A stretch of DNA of 51,406 bases from Streptomyces misionensis. Lineage in GTDB: Bacteria; Actinomycetota; Actinomycetes; Streptomycetales; Streptomycetaceae. Positions 1 through 8,491 of the stretch are shown here, piece after piece. The position numbers and the translations under genes were made by a program. Where the stretch lies: contig NZ_VOGW01000174.1 of NCBI RefSeq assembly GCF_007896895.1, forward strand, positions 11,205-62,610. The letters run 5' to 3'. Every line of letters begins with the position of its first letter. Position 1 is the stretch's first letter. The notes beneath the pieces are model-generated. The model did not search any database. It was not told the DNA's origin and saw only the letters and a list, made by a program, of their open reading frames with translations.

Positions 1-1
1 G

Positions 2-247
2 GACGACCAAGCCGGGAATAACCCCGCGGCCGCCTGCGGTGCGAACGGGTGGCTCGTCGACGAGATCTATCAGCAGAACCTCCAGGACCCGAATTCGGTA
101 GACCGCGCCTGGTGGGACTGCTGCGCCGATGACAAGCCCGGCGCGGTCTACCGAATTCGGGTCCTGGAGGTACTGCTGATAGATCTCGTCGACGAGCCAC
201 TCGTTCGCACCGAAGGCGGCCGCGGGGTTCTTCCCGGCTTGGTCGTC
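2..247. repeat. Fold-back inverted repeat at the window edge
   Basis: Bases 2-109 are a near-perfect reverse complement of 140-247, with a 30-base loop at 110-139. Both arms encode the same kgd N-terminal peptide (DDQAG... to ...NSVDRA). The loop continues the kgd sense strand of the left arm (WWD, then a run where the usual FFADY reads CCADD). The left arm carries scattered substitutions that alter conserved residues. This looks like a chimeric or low-quality contig end and not a biological palindrome. Confidence 0.8.
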
Positions 248-289
248 GGTGGTGGTGGAGCTCGGGTTACTGGGGGACTGTGGCGACAC
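140..289 (-). CDS. kgd: Multifunctional 2-oxoglutarate decarboxylase/dehydrogenase, N-terminal fragment
   Basis: Only the first 50 codons are present, from a GTG start preceded by a purine-rich run (GAGGGCGG). The peptide VSPQSPSNPS... followed by WLVDEIYQQYLQDPNSVDRA is the typical actinobacterial Kgd/SucA N-terminus, which leads into the lipoyl-independent E2-like and thiamine-diphosphate E1 domains that convert 2-oxoglutarate in the TCA cycle. The reading stops at the fold-back junction, so the rest of this roughly 1,250-residue protein lies outside the window. The position next to a two-component system and lon agrees with the Streptomyces core order. Identity is firm; the truncation is probably technical. 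Confidence 0.8.
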
Positions 290-590
290 GGCGGCAACCG
301 CCCTCTTCCGCTTCACAAGGTGATGGACAGCGGGAATAAAGGCTACGCCTTGGAGACGGGGAAGGTCAGGTCGGGCAGGTTCATCGTCGTGTAAGTCACA
401 TCGAAAATCTTGTTTCAGGGCTTGAAATGGCGGGAAACAAGCGTGGTTCCGGGTATGCCGGGGTGCGCGGGGCCGGCCCTGCGCCCCGGGGTTTCCACGG
501 CCGGCGCGGGCTGGTGCCGATCACACGTGTCCAGCTGCGCGAAGACGGCGCGGACGGTCGTGGATCTTGTGCCTTCGCTGGAACTTTACG
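290..590. other. Non-coding gap upstream of kgd
   Basis: No convincing gene is seen; reading frames here lack a recognisable product. The stretch must hold the promoter and leader of kgd, which is read leftwards, and the end of the histidine kinase transcript. No clear terminator or operator was recognised. Confidence 0.5.
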
Positions 591-1715
591 TCAACTTGAA
601 GGGGAGTTCAGTCCCGGAAGGGTGACGATGATCCGGCAGCCTCGCTCGGATTCGGCCACACCGATCCGGCCGCCGTGCAGATCCACGGCCCAGCGGGCGA
701 TCGCCAGGCCGAGCCCCGTGCCGCCGTCGCTGCCGGGGCCGTGCGGCCGGGTGACGGCGCCCCGGTTGAACCGCTCGAAGACGCGGTGCCACTCCGAGCG
801 GGGGATGCCCGGACCCTCGTCCAGCACCTCCAGCTCCAGCGAGTCCGGCTGGGGCCCGCGGCGGGCCTTCACGGTGACCCTGCCGTGCGGTGGGCTGTGC
901 TTGACCGCGTTGTCGATCAGGTTGGCGACGACCTGGTGGATGCGCTCGGGGTCGGCGTGCGCGGTCAGTTCCGGCGGGGAGACGTCCAGGTGCAGATGGA
1001 CGTCGGTGCGGGTGTGGCTGCCGGAGCCGGAGGCGATGCCAGCGCGCGCCGAGGCGACCATGTTGGCCTCCTTCAGCACGCCCGACAGATACGGCCACAC
1101 CTCGAAGCGCCGCAGCTTGAGCGGTACGACGCCGTTGTCGAGCCGGGACAGGTCCAGCAGCGTCTCCACCAGCCGGCCGAGGCGCTCGGTCTGTTTCAGG
1201 GCCGTCCGCATGGTCTCCGGATCGGCCTCGGTGACCCCGTCGACGATGTTCTCCAGGACGGCCCGCAGCCCGGCGATGGGGGTGCGCAGCTCATGGGAGA
1301 CGTTGGCGACCAGTTCCTTGCGCTGGAGGTCCTGGGCCTCCAGCTCGTCGGCCATGACGTTGATCGTCTGGGCCAGGTCGCCCAGCTCGTCCCGGCGGGA
1401 CTCGCGCACCCGGCGGGTGTAGTCGCCCTGGGAGATGGAGCGGGCCACCGCGTTCATCTCGTCCAGCGGCATGGTGAGCGAGTGCGCCACGAACTGGGTG
1501 ATCAGCAGGGTGGCGATCATCGAGAACACCATGATGAAGCGGAGCTCCGTCTTGGTGTGCACCGCGACGATCGACAGACCGGTGGTGATCAGGACCGCGA
1601 TGACGACCAGCGCGCCCAGCTTGGTCTTGATCGAGAACGGGCGCACGCCGCCCCAGGGATCCTCGGCGCGGGGCCGGGGGTTCCCGCCTGTGGCCTGGCG
1701 CCCGTTTCCGCTCAC
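591..1715 (-). CDS. Sensor histidine kinase (HAMP-HisKA-HATPase)
   Basis: A 374-residue membrane sensor kinase. The GTG start overlaps the response regulator stop (GTGA), which is why this start was chosen and implies translational coupling. An N-terminal hydrophobic segment (KTKLGALVVIAVLITTGLSI) and a second one (FIMVFSMIATLLI) bracket a very short extracytoplasmic part. Then come HAMP (PLDEMNAVARSISQGDY), the HisKA phospho-acceptor motif (NVSHELRTP), the N box (NLIDNAVKH) and G boxes (DEGPGIP, GGTGLGLAIA). It would phosphorylate the partner regulator encoded just upstream. Its position beside kgd and lon matches a conserved Streptomyces pair; the signal is not known from the sequence. Confidence 0.9.
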   Translation of the reverse strand: MSGNGRQATGGNPRPRAEDPWGGVRPFSIKTKLGALVVIAVLITTGLSIVAVHTKTELRFIMVFSMIATLLITQFVAHSLTMPLDEMNAVARSISQGDYTRRVRESRRDELGDLAQTINVMADELEAQDLQRKELVANVSHELRTPIAGLRAVLENIVDGVTEADPETMRTALKQTERLGRLVETLLDLSRLDNGVVPLKLRRFEVWPYLSGVLKEANMVASARAGIASGSGSHTRTDVHLHLDVSPPELTAHADPERIHQVVANLIDNAVKHSPPHGRVTVKARRGPQPDSLELEVLDEGPGIPRSEWHRVFERFNRGAVTRPHGPGSDGGTGLGLAIARWAVDLHGGRIGVAESERGCRIIVTLPGLNSPSS

Positions 1716-2455
1716 GGGGTGGGCGTCTCCAGGGCGTAGCCGACACCGTGCACGGTGCGGATCCGCTCGGCGCCGATCTTCCGGCGCAGCGCCTTGATGT
1801 GGCTGTCGACGGTGCGGGTGCCGGAGGCGTCCGCCCAGTCCCACACCTCGGCCAGCAGCTGCTCGCGGGAGAGCACCGCGCGCGGGGTGTTGGCCAGGCA
1901 CACCAGCAGGTCGAACTCGGTGGGGGTGAGGTGGACGTCCTCGGACTTCACCCGCACCCGGCGCTGCGCGTGGTCGATCTCCAGCTCGCCGAGGCGCAGG
2001 ATGCCGGAGCGGGGCGTGGAGGCGGCGATGGCGGCCCGCTCCACCCGGCGCAGCAGCACGTGCACCCGCGCGGCCAGCTCGCGCATGGAGAACGGCTTGG
2101 TCATGTAGTCGTCGGCGCCGACGCCGAGCCCGACCAGCATGTCCGTCTCGTCGTCCCGCGCGGTGAGCATCAGCACCGGCACCGGGCGCTGGGCCTGCAC
2201 GCGCCGGCAGACCTCCAGGCCGTCGAAGCCGGGCAGCATGATGTCGAGGATCAGCAGATCGGGCTGCCAGGCCTCGGCCGTGTCGACGGCGGCCGGTCCG
2301 TCGGCCGCGGTCTGCACCAGGAAGCCCTCGGCGCGGAGCCGGGCCGCGATGGCGTCGACGATCGTGGGGTCGTCCTCGACGACCAGCACCCGGCGCTGGG
2401 CGCCGGGAGTGGTAGTCGCCGCCGCGCCGCTCTGGGAGGTGTGTGTCTGCTCCAT
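1712..2455 (-). CDS. OmpR/PhoB-family response regulator
   Basis: A 247-residue regulator. The receiver domain spans roughly residues 22-135, with acidic pocket E27-D28-D29, phospho-acceptor D71 (LILDIMLPG) and the conserved lysine in MTKPFS. The C-terminal winged helix (about 150-245) ends in the typical VDSHIKALRRKIG and VHGVGYALE motifs. The ATG at 2455 is preferred over an upstream in-frame start because AGGGG lies at a usable distance and the conserved receiver follows soon after. The stop overlaps the kinase start, so the two form an operon. Targets are unknown. Confidence 0.92.
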   Translation of the reverse strand: MEQTHTSQSGAAATTTPGAQRRVLVVEDDPTIVDAIAARLRAEGFLVQTAADGPAAVDTAEAWQPDLLILDIMLPGFDGLEVCRRVQAQRPVPVLMLTARDDETDMLVGLGVGADDYMTKPFSMRELAARVHVLLRRVERAAIAASTPRSGILRLGELEIDHAQRRVRVKSEDVHLTPTEFDLLVCLANTPRAVLSREQLLAEVWDWADASGTRTVDSHIKALRRKIGAERIRTVHGVGYALETPTP

Positions 2456-2568
2456 CGCCCGCCCCTGTTTGTTGCTTTCCGGAATCCGTGGGGTGATCCC
2501 ATGACTGCGATCGACGCGCGAAAGATCGGCGTCAGGGCAGCACATTACGGGGATCGGCCGTGCCGTCG

Positions 2569-3246
2569 CTATCCAGGGCGGACGGCGAGGTGCACGGCGT
2601 CCGGAACTCCCCGGGCAACGGGCACCTCTTCGGTACGCACCTGTCGGAACCCGGCATTCCGCAAGGTTCCTTCAAATTCCGGAGACGGCTTCGCCGACCA
2701 TACGGCGAGCACCCCGCCGGGCCTCAACACCCTTGCGCAGGAAGCCAGTCCGGCGGGCGAGTACAGGCTTTCGTTGTCCTCGGTGACGGTCCAGCCGGGG
2801 CCGTTGTCGATGTCGAGGCACAGCGCGTCGAACGTGTCCGATGTCTCATTGACGTAACGGACGAGGTCGGCTTCCACGATCTCGGTGCGCGGGTCGGCGA
2901 GCGCGGCCGAGGTCAGTGCGGACAGGGGGCCCGCGCGGTGCCAGTCGACGACCGCGCGCTCCCGCTCCACGACCACGATCCGTCCCCAGCGGGGATCTTC
3001 GGACGCGTGTGCGAGTGAGAACCCGACGCCCAGGCCGCCGACCAGCACCGACGGCGCCGGCCGCCCGTCGAGGGCGTCGTACGCGCGGTCGACCAGCAGC
3101 CGCTCCGAGCGGCCGTCGGAAGTGTCCATCAGGAAGCAGCCGTTGGCGATGATCTGGAGCAGCGCGCCGTGTCTGCGCAGCACCACTTCGCCGTACGGGC
3201 CGTCACGCCGGTCCAGGACCACGGGGGAGTCGTCGGTGGCAGCCAT
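2569..3246 (-). CDS. Spermidine-synthase-like protein (polyamine aminopropyltransferase fold)
   Basis: A 225-residue Rossmann-fold methyltransferase-like protein. The glycine-rich motif SVLVGGLGVGFSLAHA, the acidic VVVERERAVVDWH and the DALCLDIDNGPGW segment fit the spermidine/spermine synthase family, in short form without a large N-terminal barrel. The ATG at 3246 follows an AGGA element by about nine bases; another in-frame ATG three codons earlier sits directly on that element and is less likely. The true substrate is not evident; many actinobacterial members are annotated only as spermidine-synthase domain proteins. It is read in the same direction as the two-component pair but separated from it. 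Confidence 0.75.
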   Translation of the reverse strand: MAATDDSPVVLDRRDGPYGEVVLRRHGALLQIIANGCFLMDTSDGRSERLLVDRAYDALDGRPAPSVLVGGLGVGFSLAHASEDPRWGRIVVVERERAVVDWHRAGPLSALTSAALADPRTEIVEADLVRYVNETSDTFDALCLDIDNGPGWTVTEDNESLYSPAGLASCARVLRPGGVLAVWSAKPSPEFEGTLRNAGFRQVRTEEVPVARGVPDAVHLAVRPG

Positions 3247-3424
3247 GGGGACCATCCTGCTCGAACGGCACGTTTCTTTCACGGTAATTGCGGATGCCGG
3301 GCCGGGAGCGCGGCGCGGCCGGAACGTAGGAGGTTGCCGTGAATCCGCCCTCCCGTGGCGTCGGTCATAGACAGCGGCTTGCCGCGGCGCCGAAGGTGGG
3401 CCGCGACGGAAGGAGCGCCCCACC

Positions 3425-4180
3425 GTGGAACGGACCGCGCCGGACCCCGTGGGCACGGACCTGCTGGACGGCGTGCCGCATCAGCGGGCCGCCGCGCCCT
3501 GGGTGCCGCCGGCCCGCCGTCGGCCGCTGCCGCCGCGCGCACGGCCCTGGCGGCTGCTGCCGACGCCCGCCGGGACGCCGTTCACCTTTGGGTTCGCGGC
3601 GGTCCTCGCCGCCACCTCGCTGTTCGCGGCCCTGGCGCCGCCCTCCCTGGTGTACGCGCTCCACCAGGGCTCCAGCACCGACGTGGCCCATCTGGTGCGC
3701 TCGCCCGCGGTGGCGCTGCTGGCCAGCGCGCTGTGGATCGCGGGCGGGATCGTCTCGCCGTTCTCGGCCGCGTTCGTCCTGGTGCTGACCGCGCTGGAAC
3801 GGCGCGTCGGCGGGGCGCGGACGGCCTGCGTCTTCCTCGCCGGGCACGTGCTGGCCACGCTGGCGACGGAGGTCCCGGTGGGCCTCGCGGTGCTGGCCGG
3901 TCACCTGCCGGCGACCTCCCTGCACCGTCTCGACTACGGCATCAGCTTCGGCGTCGCCGCGTGCACCGGCGCCCTGGCGGGCCTGCTGCGCCCCTGGCTC
4001 GGCCGCCCACTCCTCGGCTGCACGGCGGCCGTCCTGCTGGCCGACCTGTTCGCCTACACGGACCCCCTGACCGACTGGGGCCATCTGGCCGCCCTGGCGA
4101 TCGGCGCGGCGGCCTGGCCGTTCGTGCGCCGCTGGGCGAAGTCCGCCGACAGGGGCGGGTCGTCGCGCGACCAGCCGTGA
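3425..4180 (+). CDS. Rhomboid-like integral membrane protein
   Basis: A 251-residue membrane protein with a proline/arginine-rich cytoplasmic N-terminus (about 1-45), then five or six hydrophobic segments (FAAVLAATSLFAALA, AVALLASALWIAGGIV, VFLAGHVLATLATEV, GISFGVAACTGALAGLL, LGCTAAVLLADLFAY, LAALAIGAAAWPF). The arrangement resembles the rhomboid-like family common in Streptomyces, but I cannot identify a serine-histidine protease dyad with confidence, so proteolysis is not claimed. The GTG start has a strong GGAAGGAG nine bases upstream. A second good ribosome site (TAGGAGG before GTG at 3339) opens a different frame that overlaps this gene and is probably not a gene. Confidence 0.72.
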   Translation: MERTAPDPVGTDLLDGVPHQRAAAPWVPPARRRPLPPRARPWRLLPTPAGTPFTFGFAAVLAATSLFAALAPPSLVYALHQGSSTDVAHLVRSPAVALLASALWIAGGIVSPFSAAFVLVLTALERRVGGARTACVFLAGHVLATLATEVPVGLAVLAGHLPATSLHRLDYGISFGVAACTGALAGLLRPWLGRPLLGCTAAVLLADLFAYTDPLTDWGHLAALAIGAAAWPFVRRWAKSADRGGSSRDQP

Positions 4181-4256
4181 ACGCGCCTCCCACCTGCGGC
4201 GATCCGTGATCGCTCACAGCGAACACCCCGTTGGGAACATTCTCTGCGCGGCAAAC

Positions 4257-4277
4257 ATTGAGTCGGCATAGCTCAAG
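4257..4277 (+). promoter_or_regulatory. HAIR operator (HspR site) upstream of lon
   Basis: ATTGAGT-N7-GCTCAAG closely matches the HAIR inverted repeat CTTGAGT-N7-ACTCAAG bound by the heat-shock repressor HspR, with the exact 7-base spacer and 12 of 14 arm bases conserved. It ends 21 bases before the lon start. HspR control of lon and the dnaK operon is established in Streptomyces; binding here is inferred. Confidence 0.82.
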
Positions 4278-4298
4278 TTGACTGCCTAAGGGGAGATC

Positions 4299-6719
4299 AT
4301 GGCTGCTGAGTCACCGGCGTTCACGCTCGTCCTGCCCGTGCTGCCGCTCGACGACGAGGTCGTGCTGCCCGGCATGGTGGTTCCGCTGGACCTGAGCGAC
4401 GCCGAGGTACGGGCCGCGGTGGAGGCCGCGCAGGCCGCCGCCCGCTCGGAACCCGGCAAGCCCAGGGTGCTGCTGGTGCCGCGGATCGACGGCACCTACG
4501 CGCGGACCGGCGTGCTGGGCACGGTCGAGCAGGTCGGCCGGCTGGCCGACGGCGACCCCGGTGCTCTGGTCCGCGGCCGCAGCCGCGTGCGCATCGGCGC
4601 CGGCACCACCGGTCCCGGCGCCGCGCTGTGGGTCGAGGGCGCCCAGGTGGCGGAGACCGTGCCGGACCCGCTGCCCGGCCAGGTCGCCGAACTCGTGAAG
4701 GAGTACAAGGCGCTGGCCACCAGCTGGCTGCGCAAGCGCGGCGCCTGGCAGGTCGTGGACCGCGTCCAGGCCATCGACGGCGTCTCCGCGCTCGCCGACA
4801 ACTCCGGGTACTCGCCCTTCCTGACCACCGAGCAGAAGGTCGAACTCCTGGAGACCGCCGACCCGGTGGCCCGGCTGCGGCTCGCCACCCAGCAGCTGCG
4901 CGACCACCTCGCCGAGCAGGACGTGGCCGAGACCATCGCCAAGGACGTCCAGGAGGGCGTGGACAAGCAGCAGCGCGAGTTCCTGCTGCGCCGTCAGCTG
5001 GAGGCCGTCCGCAAGGAACTGCGCGAGCTGAACGGCGAGAAGGAGGGCGAGGAGTCCGACGACTACCGCGCCCGCGTGGAGGCCGCCGATCTGCCGGAGA
5101 ACGTGCGCGAGGCCGCGCTGAAGGAGGTCGACAAGCTGGAGCGGTCCTCCGACCAGTCGCCCGAGGGCTCCTGGATCCGCACCTGGCTGGACACCGTCCT
5201 GGAGATGCCCTGGAACGAGCGGACCGAGGACGCCTACGACATCCGCGGCGCGAAGGAGATCCTCGACGCGGAACACGCGGGCCTGGAGGACGTCAAGGAA
5301 CGCATCACCGAGTACCTGGCCGTGCGCAAGCGGCGCGGCGACCGCGGCCTCGGCGTGATCGGCGGGCGGCGCGGGGGCGCCGTGCTCGCGCTCGTCGGAC
5401 CGCCCGGCGTCGGCAAGACCAGCCTCGGCGAGTCCGTCGCGCACGCCATGGGCCGCAAGTTCGTCCGCGTCGCGCTCGGCGGCGTCCGCGACGAGGCCGA
5501 GATCCGCGGTCACCGCCGTACGTACGTCGGCGCGCTGCCCGGCCGGATCGTGCGGGCCGTCAAGGAGGCCGGGTCCATGAACCCGGTGGTGCTCCTGGAC
5601 GAGATCGACAAGGTGGGCTCGGACTTCCGGGGCGACCCGGCCGCCGCCCTCCTGGAGGTGCTCGACCCGGCGCAGAACCACACCTTCCGGGACCACTACC
5701 TGGAGGTGGAACTGGACCTGTCCGACGTCGTCTTCCTCGCCACGGCCAACGTCCTGGAGGCGATCCCGGAGGCGCTGGCCGACCGCATGGAGATCGTGCG
5801 CCTGGACGGCTACACCGAGGACGAGAAGGTCGTCATCGCCCGGGACCACCTGCTCCCGCGCCAGCTGGAGCGGGCGGGCCTGGACCGGAGCGAGGTCATC
5901 CTGGAGGAGAGCGCGCTGCGCAGGCTCGCCGGGGAGTACACGCGGGAGGCGGGTGTGCGCACGCTGGAGCGGTCGATCGCCCGGCTGCTGCGCAAGATCG
6001 CGGCCCAGCACGAGCTGGGTGAGCGGGAGCTGCCGTGCACCGTCGCGGACGGCGATCTGCGCGCCCTGCTCGGCCGGCCGCGGCACGTGCCCGAGTCGGC
6101 GCAGGACCCGGCCGAGCGCCGTACGGCCGTGCCCGGGGTGGCGACCGGGCTCGCGGTCACCGGCGCGGGCGGCGACGTGCTCTTCGTGGAGGCGTCCCTC
6201 GCCGACCCGGAGACGGGCGCGGCGGGCCTGACCCTCACCGGTCAGCTGGGCGACGTGATGAAGGAGTCGGCGCAGATCGCGCTGAGCTTCCTGCGCAGCC
6301 ACGGTGCCGAACTGGGGCTGCCGGTGACCGACCTGAAGGACCGGGGCGTGCACATCCACTTCCCGGCGGGCGCCGTCCCCAAGGACGGCCCGAGCGCGGG
6401 CATCACGCTGACCACCGCGCTGGCCTCGCTGCTCTCCGGCCGTCTGGTCCGCACGGACGTGGCGATGACCGGCGAGGTCTCGCTGACCGGCCGGGTGCTG
6501 CCGATCGGCGGTGTGAAGCAGAAGCTGCTCGCCGCCCAGCGCGCCGGGGTGACCACCGTGATCATCCCCAAGCGCAACGAGGCCGACCTGGACGACGTCC
6601 CGGCCGAGGTGCTGGACAAGCTGGAGGTGCACACCGTCGCCGACGTCCGCCAGGTCCTGGAGCTGGCGCTGGCGCCCGCCGTCGAGGGCGTGGCGCCGGA
6701 GGTTCCCGTGGCGGCGTGA
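4299..6719 (+). CDS. lon: ATP-dependent Lon protease
   Basis: An 806-residue, full-length LonA-type AAA+ protease that degrades misfolded and regulatory proteins in the cytosol. N-terminal substrate-binding LAN domain (about 10-195), coiled linker, AAA+ module with Walker A GPPGVGKT (367-374) and Walker [10 protein letters not shown], then the serine protease domain with catalytic S699 in PKDGPSAGI and K742 in GGVKQK, spaced exactly as in Escherichia coli Lon (S679/K722). The ATG follows GGGGAG by a few bases. The HAIR site just upstream indicates heat-shock control by HspR, and a strong hairpin follows the stop codon. No defects seen. Confidence 0.98.
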   Translation: MAAESPAFTLVLPVLPLDDEVVLPGMVVPLDLSDAEVRAAVEAAQAAARSEPGKPRVLLVPRIDGTYARTGVLGTVEQVGRLADGDPGALVRGRSRVRIGAGTTGPGAALWVEGAQVAETVPDPLPGQVAELVKEYKALATSWLRKRGAWQVVDRVQAIDGVSALADNSGYSPFLTTEQKVELLETADPVARLRLATQQLRDHLAEQDVAETIAKDVQEGVDKQQREFLLRRQLEAVRKELRELNGEKEGEESDDYRARVEAADLPENVREAALKEVDKLERSSDQSPEGSWIRTWLDTVLEMPWNERTEDAYDIRGAKEILDAEHAGLEDVKERITEYLAVRKRRGDRGLGVIGGRRGGAVLALVGPPGVGKTSLGESVAHAMGRKFVRVALGGVRDEAEIRGHRRTYVGALPGRIVRAVKEAGSMNPVVLLDEIDKVGSDFRGDPAAALLEVLDPAQNHTFRDHYLEVELDLSDVVFLATANVLEAIPEALADRMEIVRLDGYTEDEKVVIARDHLLPRQLERAGLDRSEVILEESALRRLAGEYTREAGVRTLERSIARLLRKIAAQHELGERELPCTVADGDLRALLGRPRHVPESAQDPAERRTAVPGVATGLAVTGAGGDVLFVEASLADPETGAAGLTLTGQLGDVMKESAQIALSFLRSHGAELGLPVTDLKDRGVHIHFPAGAVPKDGPSAGITLTTALASLLSGRLVRTDVAMTGEVSLTGRVLPIGGVKQKLLAAQRAGVTTVIIPKRNEADLDDVPAEVLDKLEVHTVADVRQVLELALAPAVEGVAPEVPVAA

Positions 6720-6737
6720 CGGACGCCGTGGGAAGGC

Positions 6738-6771
6738 GAGGCCCGGGTCCCGTGAGGGAGGCCCGGGCCTC
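6738..6771. terminator. Hairpin between lon and the GH25 gene
   Basis: A perfect 10-bp stem (GAGGCCCGGG with CCCGGGCCTC) around a 14-base loop lies between two convergent genes. No U tract is present, as is usual in Streptomyces. It could stop transcription from either side. Confidence 0.7.
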
Positions 6772-6788
6772 TGCCGTGCCGGGGGCCG

Positions 6789-7589
6789 TCAGCCGTTGGC
6801 GAGGGCCTGGACGCGGTCGAGCGCGCCGTTGAACTTGTCGTGGTCGCCGACGGTCGGGCCGGAGGAGGTGTACTGCCACATCGTGTAGTACGACCAGCCG
6901 GCCGGCAGCGTCCCCGGGTCCGTGGCGTAGCGGGCGATCCACAGCGGGTTGTTGGCCGCGAAGCCGGCGTAGTTGCCGGTGCACTCGGTCCACCAGCTGG
7001 TGGCGGTGTAGATCACGGCGTCCCGGCCGGTGAGGGACTTGTACGTGTTCAGGAAGTCCGCGATCCAGCTGACCATCTGGCTCGCGGTCTTGCCGTAGCA
7101 GTCGGCGCCGTACGGGTTCCACTCGATGTCGAGCGCGCCGGGCAGTGTCTTGCCGTCCTTGGACCAGCCGCCGCCGTGTGCCACGAAGTAGCTCGCCTGG
7201 GTGGCGCCGCTGGTGGTGTCCGGGGTCGCGAAGTGGTACGAGCCGCGGATCATGCCCACGTTGTACGAGCCGTTGTACTGCTGGGTGAACGACGGGTTCG
7301 TGTAGTACGTGCCCTCCGTCGCCTTCGTGTACGCCCAGCGCACACCGCTGCCGTAGAGGGTGGACCAGGCCACGTTGCCCTGGTAGTTGGAGACGTCCAC
7401 GCCCTCGGTCTGGGTGGCGTCGCCACTGGTGGGGGTGCCGTGCGTGCCGTCGTGGGCCGCGACGCCCATGCCCATGTGGGCGGTGCCGCGGGTGGGCGTG
7501 GACGCGGCCTGGGCGGAGCCGGCGGGGAGGGCGCAGGCCGCCGCCGCGAGCAGGGCCGTGACCAGGACGGCCAGCGGGCGCGGGCGGCC
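6789..7589 (-). CDS. Secreted GH25 lysozyme, start codon missing
   Basis: Glycoside hydrolase family 25 muramidase that would cleave peptidoglycan outside the cell. The mature part is intact: GVDVSNYQGN near the start, KATEGTYY, the GSYHFATP strand and the acidic ALDIEWN motif, ending in ...DRVQALANG. In the same frame, upstream of the first ATG (7475), the DNA encodes a clear signal peptide (RPRPLAVLVTALLAAAACAL, then PAGSAQA). No ATG, GTG or TTG exists in that frame for at least 200 bases beyond it. The frame instead runs into the neighbouring PP2C gene. Starting at 7475 would give a 228-residue protein with no export signal. The 5' end was therefore lost in a deletion or misassembly. Confidence 0.8.
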   Translation of the reverse strand, partial: GRPRPLAVLVTALLAAAACALPAGSAQAASTPTRGTAHMGMGVAAHDGTHGTPTSGDATQTEGVDVSNYQGNVAWSTLYGSGVRWAYTKATEGTYYTNPSFTQQYNGSYNVGMIRGSYHFATPDTTSGATQASYFVAHGGGWSKDGKTLPGALDIEWNPYGADCYGKTASQMVSWIADFLNTYKSLTGRDAVIYTATSWWTECTGNYAGFAANNPLWIARYATDPGTLPAGWSYYTMWQYTSSGPTVGDHDKFNGALDRVQALANG

Positions 7590-8119
7590 ACCGCGGGGTC
7601 CGCCGCGGCCGTGAAGAACCCGCCCTCCTTGTTGCGCAGGGTGGCGTCCACCACCGCGTCGCTCGCGAGCGCGGAGCGGGGCAGCCGGGCGAGCCGGTCG
7701 TCCAGCACCGCGGTGACCTCGCCCCGGGGCGAGCGCAGCAGCAGCACCGAGTCGCAGAGCACCAGGTACTCGACCTCCTCCGCACCCCAGCGGGCCAGGA
7801 CGACCGTCGCCTGAGGGGTGCGCGGGTGAGAAAGCTCACAGGTTCGCGCGTGTGCGTGCGCGGTGCGTTCGATCGCGCGGGAAAGGATCTCCGTCAGCGT
7901 CAGATCTCGTCCCCAAACGGTCAGTTCGGTCAACGCACCGCCGAGCCGCGCCGTGAACCAGGGGACGGAATGCAGACAACCCGTCTCGGCGGCGGGCGGT
8001 GTCACTCCATCCAGCAAGATCACGCAACCGCCCTGTCCGGAGGCGGGTAGTCCGACACCGGCGAAGTCCTCGTTGGGTCGGGTGGTGTCACCGGGTTCCG
8101 AAACGAGATCAGTTCGCAT
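7577..8119 (-). pseudogene. PP2C-like serine/threonine phosphatase, C-terminus lost
   Basis: Starts MRTDLVSEPGDTTRPNEDFA, typical of a Streptomyces protein phosphatase 2C family member, with the substrate-metal region (ILLDGVTPP) and ATVVLARW strand present. The match runs to ...FFTAAADPAVAARA, about 180 codons. Family members go on for roughly 80 more residues, including ALAALTDGA-type and HDDA-type metal ligands. Here the frame passes into the antisense of the lysozyme signal peptide region and reads out-of-frame arginine/proline-rich residues to a stop at 7250. The missing metal ligands should abolish activity. The ATG at 8119 was chosen from the conserved N-terminus. Confidence 0.75.
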
Positions 8120-8491
8120 CCGGCCAGTCTGCACGAGCCCTTCACGAGTTCCGCCAAAGGCTGGCAATCACCCACGGTTTGACATGACCGCGGGGGCAAG
8201 CCGCCTGGTTTGGGAGGGAATGGCCCACTCCGGAAAAGCGCGGTGGCGAATATTGCCAAACCCTGCCCCGTGCGTCCAACCGGCCCGCCGTGCGGCGGCC
8301 CGGCACACGCCAGAGGAACTTGCCCGCCAACTCCCCTCCGGGGTTCACTCCTTCGGGTGGCGGGTCAGGTGATGCGCGACCACTGCCCACCGGCGCTGGG
8401 AGGGTCGGGAACCGTACGAACCGGGTGCACGCACCACTTGGCACCGAGCTGACGGGGCGCCACCCGGGCCCTTGGGTAGACGAGTTCAGGA
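8120..8491. other. Divergent intergenic region
   Basis: About 370 bases between the phosphatase and the histidine kinase, read away from each other, so it should hold both promoters. No gene was recognised. A TAGACGAGT occurs at 8477-8485, seven bases before the kinase start; see the rejected items. Confidence 0.4.

Noticed and set aside
427..1739. Long plus-strand frames opposite the histidine kinase
   Set aside because: They are antisense shadows: arginine, glycine and serine-rich, with no domain similarity, while the minus strand carries a full kinase.
3339..3788. Open frame with a very good ribosome site overlapping the rhomboid-like gene
   Set aside because: After about 30 codons the product becomes arginine/proline/cysteine-rich, typical of an out-of-frame reading of a GC-rich gene. 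The rhomboid frame shows clear membrane helices and its own ribosome site.
8477..8485. A TAGACGAGT copy just before the NIT-type histidine kinase
   Set aside because: It matches the nine-base core of the mobile-element operator, but lacks the flanking AGATA and palindrome half. One chance match of a 9-mer in 51 kb on two strands is not surprising.
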